Shown: positions 16,521 through 24,946, counted from the stretch's first letter. The stretch is 26,623 nt of DNA from Candidatus Shapirobacteria bacterium (GCA_028710865.1 JAQTUF010000011.1:1-26623), one strand, 5' to 3'. A program made the numbers and translations. The notes: generated by a model from the sequence alone, not told the origin.

Positions 16521-18162
16521 TTAGTTTTAAAATATCGAATACTGGTTGGCCATCAAGAAAATAGATAGTCTTAATAAGCTGGCTATTTTCTAGATTATAG
16601 TTGTTAGGAGAAGTGATTAAAAGAGTTTTTTGTTTTATATTTTTTGTTTCTTCTTTGATTTCCCAATCGTTGATAAATTTAAATTTATCAAAGGCATTAA
16701 CCCAGTACCAATCAGCATGATAATCCCAGTTTAGTTTTGGATCATTTTGGTATGTAAGTGGATTCCATGGCCAGTAAAATAGGATAAATTCATGGGCTTC
16801 GCCATATTTTTTAGTGACAATGATTTGATCATAATTATGATAGTTAGATTTGATAAGTTCAACGGCTTGCTGATAGCCATATTGCCATGAATCTGAATGG
16901 TCAGTGGCGTAAGTAGTAAAATATTTTTGAAAATATTTAAATGATTGAATAGATAAAATAATTAAAAATAGGGTTAAAAATAATGTTTTGATTTTATCTT
17001 TTTTAAGAAAATTAATTGTTTGGGAGAGGCCAAAAACTATAAAAATTTGAGGTAGAGGGAGGATAGTCATTGCTCGAATAATAGGAAAATCACCAACGGT
17101 AATTACTGCTGGAACAAGACCAATTAAAAACCATAGAACCAAAAAGATAGATTTTTTATCTTTTTTGAAAAATTTGGTGATTAAAAAAATGAGACCAATA
17201 TAATAAAAAGGTAAACAAATAGAGTAAAGAACTCCAGTATCAGGAATGTTAAATTGAAAATTTTGAGTGCTATTAAAAAACAGAATTTTGGGATTTAAAA
17301 AGCCAAGATAATTTTTGGCGGTAATCAACGAAAAGGCAGTGATCCGGTTATAAAGAAATTTTCCGATTAAAGGATTACCAGTAAAATTGTTTCTATTGTT
17401 TTCAATTTGATTGATAGTTGTTGGGTTAATGGCAAAAACCCAGCGACTACGAGCTTGAGCATCTTTATCAAAGATATTTATTATTTGAGGAGCTATTAGG
17501 ATAAACAGAATTAAAAGCCCAAATAAGAAAATTTTTGTGTGTTGGTGAAATTTTGATTTCAGTTTTTTCCAGAAGACTATGAAATAAGCTAGAAGTAGAA
17601 TTGGAATAATAATTTTGGTGTTATGATAGGCATAAGTAGAAATTGAACTAAAAAAGATTGCAAGTGGAAAAAAATTTATTTTTTTGACGGATTTGATTAA
17701 AAATAAGATACCTAAGGCAAAGAAAAATTGAGCAACTGTTGATTGGAAAACGCCCCTTGATGGAAAAAAAGTCCAGGGAGAGATGGCAACTAAAAACATG
17801 AGTAAATAGGATAATTTTTTGTTTTTGAAAATTTCTTTTCCTAAGAAATAGGAAATAATAACAAGACCAAAACCACAAAGGGCTGAAATTAAACGAATAG
17901 ACCAAATGTTTAACCCAAAAAAATATATGAAAGGAAGTGAAAGATACATGTTCAGAGTGGTAGGATAATCACCATAAGCGCGGAAATTAAAGATTGGCCA
18001 TGATACTCCCCATTGATCTTTCCCAGTTTTTAGGAGGCTATAAGCGTTGTAACCATGGCTAATTTCATCCCAATTTGGACTAACTGGAAATTTATTAAGT
18101 TGCCAAAACCGTAGAAAAAAAGCAAGTACAAGTAAGAAAATAAAAATAATTTTATTTTTCAT
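16513..18162 (-). CDS. GT39/ArnT-like (PMT_2) membrane glycosyltransferase, tandem copy 3
   Basis: The 549-residue protein is more diverged from the two downstream copies. It keeps the catalytic loop NWDEISHGYNAYSLLKTGKD (about residues 35-54), but the next block reads NFRAYGDYPTTLNMYLSLP where the others have FKSFGDYKPG. The second block is FPSRGVFQSTVAQFF. Long hydrophobic helices fill the middle (FLFGLLILFILIAPQII and others). The C-terminal domain keeps WQYGYQQAVELI, VTKKYGEAHEFILFYWPW and ends IYFLDGQPVFDILKLNE, the same closing pattern as copy 1. The changed loop may alter acceptor choice (inference). It overlaps the flanking genes by 11 bp and 8 bp. Confidence 0.87.
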   Translation of the reverse strand: MKNKIIFIFLLVLAFFLRFWQLNKFPVSPNWDEISHGYNAYSLLKTGKDQWGVSWPIFNFRAYGDYPTTLNMYLSLPFIYFFGLNIWSIRLISALCGFGLVIISYFLGKEIFKNKKLSYLLMFLVAISPWTFFPSRGVFQSTVAQFFFALGILFLIKSVKKINFFPLAIFFSSISTYAYHNTKIIIPILLLAYFIVFWKKLKSKFHQHTKIFLFGLLILFILIAPQIINIFDKDAQARSRWVFAINPTTINQIENNRNNFTGNPLIGKFLYNRITAFSLITAKNYLGFLNPKILFFNSTQNFQFNIPDTGVLYSICLPFYYIGLIFLITKFFKKDKKSIFLVLWFLIGLVPAVITVGDFPIIRAMTILPLPQIFIVFGLSQTINFLKKDKIKTLFLTLFLIILSIQSFKYFQKYFTTYATDHSDSWQYGYQQAVELIKSNYHNYDQIIVTKKYGEAHEFILFYWPWNPLTYQNDPKLNWDYHADWYWVNAFDKFKFINDWEIKEETKNIKQKTLLITSPNNYNLENSQLIKTIYFLDGQPVFDILKLNE

Positions 18163-19807
18163 TTTTAAATTTTGGTTTAAGAACTAAAATTATGATTAAA
18201 AATAAGGAGACCAAACTGATTGTATTGGTAATATTGCGAATTGGAGTGTTTTTAAACTCCAAGAAGATAGTATGATTACCTTTTTGAACATCAAACTTAA
18301 TTAGTCCTAAATCAGGATCTATTTTAATTTCTGATGGTTGTCCATCAATAGTAAGATACCAGTTTGGGAAGTAAACCAAAGGAATAATAATTGTACCGTC
18401 AGAATCAACATTAGCAATAAGATTTACCTGTCGACTATTCTTATAGAAGTAATTTATATTGATGTTATTGGAAGCGGTTGGTTGATTTGGGGCAAATGAA
18501 GTTGGAAAGTTTTGTCCAAATTTTGGCCAATAATCTTTTAGACCTGCACCACTTTGAGCGATTAAACGATCTTGAGAAAGTTCCTGATTATCGGTTAAGT
18601 TTGAATACCAAATATCTTCTTTGAAATAAGAAAAATTTAATAGAAGAGTAGAAATAATAATTATTGTTAGAAGGAAAATTTGAAACTTTTTTTTGATAAA
18701 TAAAACAATAGATCCTGAAATAAATGAAAGAGTAAAAATGGCAACTGATAGAAAGCGCCAAGGAAATTGGTAATAAGCCATAAAGGGTAATATTTTCCAG
18801 ATAAAGGTGGATTTGTTATGAGTTAGAAAGAGAGAAAACAAAGAAATAAGGGAAAATAAAATAATTAAAGGAAAATATTTTTTATTTCTTTTGAATAAAA
18901 ATAATATGATTGCCACTAAGGGTAAAATCCATTGAGCAATGCCGACTGAAAAAGCCATATCGTCGATTGGACCCCAAAGAGAAGCTCCGTAACCCCAAAA
19001 GCGAGAGATAAATAGTTGTTTGAGAGTAGCAAAATGATTAACATAATAAAAATAGCCTTGTGTCATGGTTTCAACAGTAACTAGATTTTTTTCAAAAAGG
19101 GCAGGTAGAATAAAAAAGGCACTAAGTCCGATAGAAAAAAGGACAGGAATAGATAATTTAATAATAGAATTTATTTTTAATTTTTTGTTTTTTAAGAGGA
19201 GAAAAAGAGAGTAAGTTAGAAGGATGGGGGCTATGGTTAGGCTAATTAGATTATGAGTTAGTAGTAGAGCAGATAATGAGAAAATTAGTCCAAGTTTATT
19301 TTTGTTTTGATTAATAAATTTGGTTAAAAAGTAAAAAACCCAAGGGATAATATTGATAGCAAGCAATTCAGCTATATCTCCACGAACAAAGGCATTGGTA
19401 GCCTGATAAGGAGCAAAAAGAAAAAGAATGGCAGAAATTATTCCACCTATTTCTCCCCAAAATAGATTAGCAAATAAATACATGCCTAAAAGGCCAATGA
19501 TATGGGAAATAGCAAAAGTTATTTTTAGACTATTTATTAGACTGAATCCAGTGAGGTGAAAAATTTCAGCAATGGAATATGAGAGCGGAGGATAATAATT
19601 AAAAAGAGGATAACCGTATCCTAATCCCCCATTAGTAATAAAGCGACAAGGAATTTGACCATCTTTGAGACATTGATCAAATTGTTGAAGACGGAAAACA
19701 TGCATGTCGTCCATCATGGAAAAATAACCAGGGCGTAAAAGTCTGTAGAAAGTAAAAATTGAAAGAATAAGAAGTAGTATTAGATTAAATATTTTTTTGG
19801 ATTTCAT
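18152..19807 (-). CDS. GT-C-like membrane protein of the PTPS_related (Pfam PF10131) type
   Basis: The 551-residue polytopic protein lacks the DE-x3-GYNAYS block of its neighbours. It has instead the opening FSMMDDMHVFRLQQFDQCL and RFITNGGLGYGYPLFNYYPP, then FAPYQATNAFVRGDIAELLA and ALLLTHNLISLTIAP. This matches the family named 6-pyruvoyl-tetrahydropterin synthase-related membrane proteins, which despite the name look like GT-C glycosyltransferases. The D-D-M-H stretch in the first outer loop is the likely catalytic acidic site. The C-terminus holds an extracytoplasmic beta-type segment (IDGQPSEIKIDPDLGLIKFD, KGNHTIFLEFKNTP) and a final membrane helix (ISLVSLFLIIILVL), as in YfhO-like proteins. 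Its donor and acceptor are unknown. It shares ATGA with the upstream stop and overlaps the next gene by 11 bp. Confidence 0.8.
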   Translation of the reverse strand: MKSKKIFNLILLLILSIFTFYRLLRPGYFSMMDDMHVFRLQQFDQCLKDGQIPCRFITNGGLGYGYPLFNYYPPLSYSIAEIFHLTGFSLINSLKITFAISHIIGLLGMYLFANLFWGEIGGIISAILFLFAPYQATNAFVRGDIAELLAINIIPWVFYFLTKFINQNKNKLGLIFSLSALLLTHNLISLTIAPILLTYSLFLLLKNKKLKINSIIKLSIPVLFSIGLSAFFILPALFEKNLVTVETMTQGYFYYVNHFATLKQLFISRFWGYGASLWGPIDDMAFSVGIAQWILPLVAIILFLFKRNKKYFPLIILFSLISLFSLFLTHNKSTFIWKILPFMAYYQFPWRFLSVAIFTLSFISGSIVLFIKKKFQIFLLTIIIISTLLLNFSYFKEDIWYSNLTDNQELSQDRLIAQSGAGLKDYWPKFGQNFPTSFAPNQPTASNNININYFYKNSRQVNLIANVDSDGTIIIPLVYFPNWYLTIDGQPSEIKIDPDLGLIKFDVQKGNHTIFLEFKNTPIRNITNTISLVSLFLIIILVLKPKFKNEK

Positions 19808-21471
19808 ATAGTGATAAATTTACGACAAAAATAAGTTTCGTTTAATTTTTCTATTTTTAAATCAGAAAAATTTATATCGTGAACAAAAGTTTCCATTTGA
19901 ATATTTTGACAGGAAGTTCCATGATGAATTGAAAAGATTTTGCCAGCATCAGAAATACGACTAACAAATAAGGAGGATCCGGGATCATCAAAATTAAAGT
20001 TATTAACATCAAAAATTAAAGTAAAGTTGCCTTCTTTGGGGAGTAAATTTTCGTTATTAATAAAATGAACGTAGCCAAAAGTAAAGGAATCGTGGGATTG
20101 GGAATAACTTTTTTGGATTAATTGAAAATTTTGTCGGGTGAAAAGATTGTTGTAAAAAAGGAAAGAACGGAACATGAGTTCTGGTTGTTGAGTCAAAAAA
20201 TAAGTTTCTCGATTTTTCTGGTTTTCTAAGTTTAAATATTTACCAACCAGACGGTGACTGAAAACGAAACTTTCGGATTGATATACAGGTGATTTTATAA
20301 AATAAATATTTAAAAAATTAAGAAAACTTAAGAGATACAAAAAAATAAAAAATATTTTTAGTGGTTTGAATTTAATTATTTTAAAAAAGTAAAAAACTCC
20401 TGATCCAAGCAAAATGAAAAGAAAAGGATATTGAAATGATGAATGGAAAACATAGGCTGGGATAGAGTCAGAGCGAATAGCCTCTGGTATTGGTGAGATT
20501 AGGATAAAGGATAAAACCAAAAAGAAAAAATAACGATAATTATGATAAAGAAAAATAATTCCAAAAATTATCAATAAAATATCGAGATAATAAAAATAAC
20601 CATGAATCCAAAGAGATCCGGTAAAAGCAGAATCGCCTATTAAAAATAGTACGTTAGGAGAAAAATTATTAAGGTATTTCTTAAATGACTCTCTGAAGTA
20701 AATGGTATATTTATTGGTAAAAAGAGAAAGTGCCGGCCGAAGAGATTCACGTCTTTCATCATTGACTAGAGCGGCTATTTTGGGTGAAGTTGGGGCCCAT
20801 AATTCTGAAAGTCGTTGACCGACTGTTTGGTGGGAAAGAGAAAATATAAAATTGAGAGTAATCAATAGAGAAAATAAAGTGACTAATAAATAATGTTTGC
20901 TAAGTTTTTGGCTTAAAAATTTCCAACAATAAAAAGAAGAGATGGCAGTAAAAGGAAAATAAAGAATTTTAGTTCCAATATATGAATTAAAAGCTAGAAA
21001 CCCTGTAATTATAGACAAAAATATAGGTAATGGTTTGGCTTTGACCATTAAATATAAGGATAAGAGAAAGAAGAAAATGGCTAATGGGGCGTCAAAAGAA
21101 GTGCGGGCAGTATAAATACTCCAAGGATTAAGACAAGCAACAAGAGCTATCAGAAGAGATAAATTGGAACTTTTGGTTAACTTTTTAACTATTGAGTAAA
21201 GGAGTAAGATAGAAAAAATACTAATAATGGCATATGGAAGTTTGACAGTAAAAAGGTTAAGCGGTAAAGGCCCAATTATTGGAGCAAAGACAACACTGGA
21301 CATTTCTGATAAAGAGAAATTTTGGCCATAAAAAAAACTTTTGGCATTAAGAACAAAATGAAGTTCATCGTCATTGATTCCAACAGGGATTCTATCTAAT
21401 AAAATTAAACGAATAAATAGCCCAAATAATAAAACTAAAATTAATTTAAGAATATCTTTTTTTTTACTCAT
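19804..21471 (-). CDS. GT39/ArnT-like (PMT_2) membrane glycosyltransferase, diverged copy
   Basis: The 555-residue protein has the GT39 layout but the most diverged catalytic loop of the set: INDDELHFVLNAKSFFYG (about residues 33-50). The DE pair is kept and the usual GYNAYS becomes FVLNAKS. It continues VFAPIIGPLPLNLFTVKLPY and NPWSIYTARTSFDAPLAIFF, the second conserved block. About 11 hydrophobic helices are visible. The C-terminal outside domain has EKLNETYFCRKFITI at its end and three Cys in all, two near the terminus (SCQNIQ and FCRKF) that could form a disulfide (inference). The gene shares 4-bp ATGA junctions with both neighbours. It is the first intact gene after the probable promoter, since the gene before it is broken. 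Confidence 0.85.
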   Translation of the reverse strand: MSKKKDILKLILVLLFGLFIRLILLDRIPVGINDDELHFVLNAKSFFYGQNFSLSEMSSVVFAPIIGPLPLNLFTVKLPYAIISIFSILLLYSIVKKLTKSSNLSLLIALVACLNPWSIYTARTSFDAPLAIFFFLLSLYLMVKAKPLPIFLSIITGFLAFNSYIGTKILYFPFTAISSFYCWKFLSQKLSKHYLLVTLFSLLITLNFIFSLSHQTVGQRLSELWAPTSPKIAALVNDERRESLRPALSLFTNKYTIYFRESFKKYLNNFSPNVLFLIGDSAFTGSLWIHGYFYYLDILLIIFGIIFLYHNYRYFFFLVLSFILISPIPEAIRSDSIPAYVFHSSFQYPFLFILLGSGVFYFFKIIKFKPLKIFFIFLYLLSFLNFLNIYFIKSPVYQSESFVFSHRLVGKYLNLENQKNRETYFLTQQPELMFRSFLFYNNLFTRQNFQLIQKSYSQSHDSFTFGYVHFINNENLLPKEGNFTLIFDVNNFNFDDPGSSLFVSRISDAGKIFSIHHGTSCQNIQMETFVHDINFSDLKIEKLNETYFCRKFITI

Positions 21472-23123
21472 AAGTCTGATACTGATTTGATTATATAGAA
21501 TTCTTCCTGATTGGTATATTTTTTGGGAATGTTTTTCAAAATATTGAAGGAGGAGGACAAAGACTGGGCTTGATACTCTGATTTTGGAATAATATAAAGC
21601 GTTTCTTTAGGAAATTCGTTTAGATTTGACCAATTAATTCTGCCAAAATAAAAGTGTCGATCAAGAAGTTGTCCAGAGAAAGAATCGTTGGAAAAATTGA
21701 CTAAATGATTTTGAATAGAATCACCTGATGGCAGTGAATAAGGGAAATAAGAAAGGAAAAAAGAAACAAAAGAAATATAACTATCAGAAAAAACTATATT
21801 TTGGGGAGAGTATTCTTTACTGGCAAGAATAGTTTCTTTCATACCGGTTTGCCATTCCATGGCTGATTGGTTGGGGTAATGGTATTTATAATAATGGCAA
21901 AAAGCAAATAAACTGAGAAGATAAACTGAGAAAACAATATATTTTATCCAAGAGATTTTTTTGGTTGAATATTTAATCCCCAGATAACTAAAATAGATGA
22001 TTGAAGGCAACATAAGGATTAGGCGAGTTGCATGGGGAGAGTCAGTGTCGCGGGTAAGAGCATAAGGAATTGGAGAAAAAATCAGCCACCAAAAAAAGAA
22101 AGAAGAAAGAGGTGTTTTCTTTTTTTGAGAAAAGAAGAAAAACAATCCTAAAATAATAAAAACAGAATCTAACAAATAGATAAGTCCATAATTACCGCCA
22201 AATCCATGTCTAATATTAGAATCTCCACTAATTAAAAGAAAATCGGTTGAAAAAGAAGAAAAATAATTTTTTATAAATCGGTCTAAAACTAATTGATATT
22301 TGTTATGTAGAAGACGTGAAATAAAACTCGTTTTTAGACCGATTTGGTTTGGATGATCAAGGATGGCATCTTCAAAACGAAGACTATCTACTATTTGTTC
22401 TGTATGAGGTTGAGTAAAAATTCCAATATATTGAAAACGAAAACCTGATTTTCCATGGATAGTATCTAGAGCCATTGGGGTAAGAATTAATATGGAAAAA
22501 ACGATTAAAAGAAAAATTTTTTTGAAACCTAAAGGGAAAATTTGTTTGTGGCTAGTGATAAATAATATGAGAGCAATAAAAACTAAAAATAATTTGGCAG
22601 TACTATAAAAATAAGGTGAGAGACAGAAAAAAAGAGATGATAAGTATAAGTTGTAAACTTTATTTTGTTTTACAAATCTTTGCCAAAAATAAATACCCAG
22701 TAAAATAAAAAAAAGCATACCCGAAGCTTCAAACCCTATCCGGCTATAGTGAATAGCCCAGGGTGAGATAGCTAAAAGAAAGGAAGGAATTAATGACCCA
22801 GTAATCAAGTAAATAATAAAAACAGATAAAACACCAAAGATGGCAGACGGAATTCTAATTGAGAGGTCGAGGTCGGGAATTATTTTTTGAACTAAAGCGA
22901 TGGAGTAAATATTTAATGAAGTGCGAAAATCACCAAAAGACTGAAAATGAATAGGAAATTTGTTGCCATAATAATCGGTATGATTTTTATTAAAAATTTG
23001 AGCTTGATATCCAGCGTCAAGTTCATCTTAGTAAAGTGAGGGAGGAAGAGTGGCTAAATGGTAAAAACGGGTCAGACCGGCTAAAAAAATAATAGCAATT
23101 ACCATGAAAATTTTTATTTTCAT
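21468..23123 (-). pseudogene. GT39/ArnT-like membrane glycosyltransferase broken by an in-frame TAA at codon 32
   Basis: Reading from the ATG at 23123 gives MKIKIFMVIAIIFLAGLTRF, then LATLPPSLY, a TAA stop (23030-23028), and in the same frame DELDAGYQAQIF, FPIHFQSFGDFRTSLNIYS, SPWAIHYSRIGFEASG and a normal C-terminal domain (RHFYFGRINW). The total of 551 codons equals the siblings' length (536-555), with no other stop or frameshift. The TAA sits immediately before the catalytic Asp-Glu pair. No ATG, GTG or TTG follows until the TTG at 22808, so re-initiation there (446 residues) would lose the first helix and active site. TAA is a true stop elsewhere in this window, so recoding is unlikely. 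The cause is either a recent nonsense mutation or a base error in the assembly; the otherwise perfect frame fits either. Confidence 0.85.
23028..23030 (-). other. Premature TAA stop codon in the promoter-proximal GT-C gene
   Basis: The plus strand reads tta, so the minus strand reads TAA within LPPSLY-stop-DELDAGYQ. Siblings have W, P or D at the equivalent position (LLWDE, LNPDE, PNWDE, INDDE). Restoring Trp would need two changes; single changes could give K, Q, E, L, S or Y. Confidence 0.9.
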
Positions 23124-23130
23124 CTAAAAT

Positions 23131-23147
23131 AGTATAACTGTTATACT
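23131..23147. promoter_or_regulatory. Perfect 17-bp palindrome: probable bidirectional promoter or operator
   Basis: The sequence AGTATAACTGTTATACT has 8-bp arms that are exact reverse complements around one central T. It occupies almost half of the 38-bp gap between divergent ATGs at 23123 (minus) and 23162 (plus). Each arm contains TATAAC, a 5/6 match to the -10 consensus, on its own strand (23133-23138 plus; 23145-23140 minus). The implied start sites leave about 16 nt of leader for the plus gene and about 9 nt for the minus operon. A partial -35 (ttttca, 4/6) for the minus direction lies 17 bp upstream at 23168-23163; none is clear for the plus direction. The symmetry could also mark a repressor site. 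It is the only sizeable non-coding gap before the 22-kb operon. Confidence 0.65.
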
Positions 23148-23150
23148 CTA

Positions 23151-23157
23151 GGGAGAG
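23151..23157 (+). promoter_or_regulatory. Shine-Dalgarno sequence GGGAGAG for the plus-strand GT-C gene
   Basis: GGGAGAG lies 4 bases before the ATG at 23162 (about 6 from its GGAG core). It stands out because nearly all starts in the minus-strand operon lack such a motif. Confidence 0.6.
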
Positions 23158-23161
23158 TAGT

Positions 23162-24946
23162 ATGAAAAAAATATTGTTGTTAGCAATGGTGTTTTGGGGA
23201 CTTTTGGCTCCGTTAACTTATCATCCAGATACTAAATTAACGTTGAGATATTCGGCCTTAGAAAACGGGAAAGTATGGGATATTTATAATTATTTGGCAA
23301 CGCATAAATTGGATATTCCAGACTTCCATTATCCTCCGGCACATTATTGGTGGCTTAAAATTCACTACCCGATTTCAAAATTAGTAGGAGGAGCAAGTTT
23401 TGACCAGTGGTTAGCAAGTGGTAGTGCCCAAGCTGCTTTTAATATGGAAGCGATGAGGTATAACTTGGCGGCAAAATTTCCTTTATTATTGTTGGGATTA
23501 ATCAGTGGTTGGCTGATTTTTAAAATTGTTAAAAGGGAAACAAAAGATCTTAATAAGGCAAAATTAGCAGCGTTGTTTTGGTATTTTAATCCAATAACTT
23601 TATATTCGTTGGTAGTAATGGGACAAAACGATATTGTGGCAATTTCCCTGTTTTTATTAGGTATTTGGTGGATAGATAGATGGTGGCTGATGGCTTTATT
23701 TTGGGGATTGGCAGCTGGAGTTAAAAATTACCCATTGATTTGGGCAATAATGTTTTTAATTGTTCAGGAGAAGAAGATATTTAAATTGATATTAAAGATA
23801 GGAAGTGTATTCTTAGTTTATTTGGTGATAATGTTGCCTTGGTTGAGTAAAGATTATTTTATTCAAGCGGTTTTGAATTCTGGATTATCACAAAGAATGT
23901 TTATTGCCAATATTCCGATTGGTTTTGGCAAAGAAATTTTAATTGTGCCATTACTTTTAGTAGTTTTGGCAGTAAGTGCTTTTTTCAAAAATTATAAAGA
24001 TAAAATTGGCCAAGGGGCACTATTAATATTTAAAAGTTGTTTGATAATATTAGCTTTTAGCCATTTCAACCCTCAGTGGATGTTGTGGTTAATACCTTTT
24101 CTATCAATATGGCTTTTTTCTAAAAGTAGAACTAAAAAAGAATGGTTTCCGGGGATAATTATTTTTGTTGCCTGGATAATTTTAACTCTTGGTTTTGATG
24201 ATAGATTTTTGGTTTGGGGTTTATTGACACCAATAAATCCAGACTTGATTAATTTCCCGAGTTTGGTGGAATTTTTGAAAAATAAAGAAATAGACTTTTC
24301 AATATTAATTAATTTGGCTCAAACAACTTTGGCAGGAGTGTCTTTGTGGTATTTAATCAGAAAAGAAAAAATAAAAAAAGATGAAAACAAAGAAATAAAA
24401 ATTAAAAATTACTTGGTTTTTATACCCTGGGCATTAGTGACTTTGTTGGTTCTATTGGTAATAAATTTAAAAGTTGAAAAAAGAATTGATTCAAGTTTTT
24501 CTGGGGAAGAAATTCCTTTGGCTGATGTTTTGGATAAAAAAATGTCGTATGAAATCAAAAATAATTTGAAGTATATAGAAGTATCGTTAAATAAGGATAA
24601 AATTGGATTTCAGGATACAGGTGAATTATTAATTTCAGACAATAAAGGAAATGAATTTAAGAAAGAGTTTACCAGCTATAATGCACAAGTGAATGGTAGT
24701 TTAAGGATAGATATACCAAAAGAAATGTCTGAAAGTAATGTTTTAGACTTAAAATTAAATAATGGTGTAACTAATGGTAATGAGTTAAAGGTGAAATTAG
24801 ATGATAAAAATAGATGGGCAGTGAACTTTTTTTATTATGGAAAAGTTTTCGGAACAGAAGTAATTGATAAGTTACTTAAGCTTTGGTGGTGGTGGTTGGT
24901 TGTTGCTGGTATTAGTTTTCTTTATATCAAAACTAAAGAAAACTAA
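23162..24946 (+). CDS. GT87/DUF2029-like GT-C membrane glycosyltransferase with C-terminal beta-rich outer domain
   Basis: The 594-residue protein starts with a membrane helix (MKKILLLAMVFWGLLAPLTY) and a first outer loop holding GKVWDIYNYLATHKLDIPDF and HYPPAHYWWLKIHYP. Asp40 in WDIYNYL is the best candidate for the GT-C catalytic acid. The block FNPITLYSLVVMGQNDIVAI followed by GLAAGVKNYPLIWAI resembles GT87/DUF2029 polyprenyl-phosphate-mannose-dependent transferases. After about ten helices, residues 440-565 form a hydrophilic region rich in alternating beta-type sequence (YIEVSLNKDKIGF, GELLISDNKGNEF), probably a carbohydrate- or acceptor-binding domain outside the membrane. A last helix begins LLKLWWWWLVVAGISFLYI. 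It is transcribed divergently from the operon, probably from the shared palindromic promoter. Its 3' end overlaps the convergent gene by 75 bp. Confidence 0.82.
   Translation: MKKILLLAMVFWGLLAPLTYHPDTKLTLRYSALENGKVWDIYNYLATHKLDIPDFHYPPAHYWWLKIHYPISKLVGGASFDQWLASGSAQAAFNMEAMRYNLAAKFPLLLLGLISGWLIFKIVKRETKDLNKAKLAALFWYFNPITLYSLVVMGQNDIVAISLFLLGIWWIDRWWLMALFWGLAAGVKNYPLIWAIMFLIVQEKKIFKLILKIGSVFLVYLVIMLPWLSKDYFIQAVLNSGLSQRMFIANIPIGFGKEILIVPLLLVVLAVSAFFKNYKDKIGQGALLIFKSCLIILAFSHFNPQWMLWLIPFLSIWLFSKSRTKKEWFPGIIIFVAWIILTLGFDDRFLVWGLLTPINPDLINFPSLVEFLKNKEIDFSILINLAQTTLAGVSLWYLIRKEKIKKDENKEIKIKNYLVFIPWALVTLLVLLVINLKVEKRIDSSFSGEEIPLADVLDKKMSYEIKNNLKYIEVSLNKDKIGFQDTGELLISDNKGNEFKKEFTSYNAQVNGSLRIDIPKEMSESNVLDLKLNNGVTNGNELKVKLDDKNRWAVNFFYYGKVFGTEVIDKLLKLWWWWLVVAGISFLYIKTKEN

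Larger units (their letters stand above)
1254..23123 (-). other. Single 17-gene glycan-assembly operon (overlap-coupled)
   Basis: Seventeen consecutive minus-strand genes cover about 21.9 kb with no intergenic gap longer than 2 bp. Junctions in transcription order: ATGA (4 bp) at 21471, ATGA at 19807, 11 bp at 18162, 8 bp at 16520, 14 bp at 14905, ATGA at 13298, TAATG at 12471, 11 bp at 11396, ATGA at 10593, 41 bp at 9650 (or 77 bp), 8 bp at 8197, 13 bp at 7193, TAATG at 6192, a 2-bp gap at 4522, 29 bp at 3030 and 17 bp at 2408. The only promoter-like site is upstream of 23123, and no internal terminator is visible. Confidence 0.75.

Noticed and set aside
10590..21471. Alternative genetic code with TGA read as Gly (Gracilibacteria/Absconditabacteria)
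   Set aside because: TGA is the stop codon at the ATGA junctions at 10590, 13295, 19804 and 21468, and the genes downstream start exactly there.
22806..22808. TTG as the genuine start of a 446-residue GT-C protein
   Set aside because: The same frame continues upstream with conserved family sequence (FQSFGDFRTSLN, DELDAGYQ) to an ATG at 23123, interrupted only by the TAA at 23030-23028. Starting at 22808 would remove the first helix and active site.
23028..23030. Recoding of TAA as a sense codon
   Set aside because: TAA ends several genes here at precise TAATG junctions (6192, 12471), so it works as a normal stop codon in this genome.
23100..23165. CRISPR, IS-end or attachment-site reading of the 17-bp palindrome
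   Set aside because: The palindrome is single, and no transposase, integrase or repeat copies were noticed nearby; its place between divergent starts fits a promoter or operator better.
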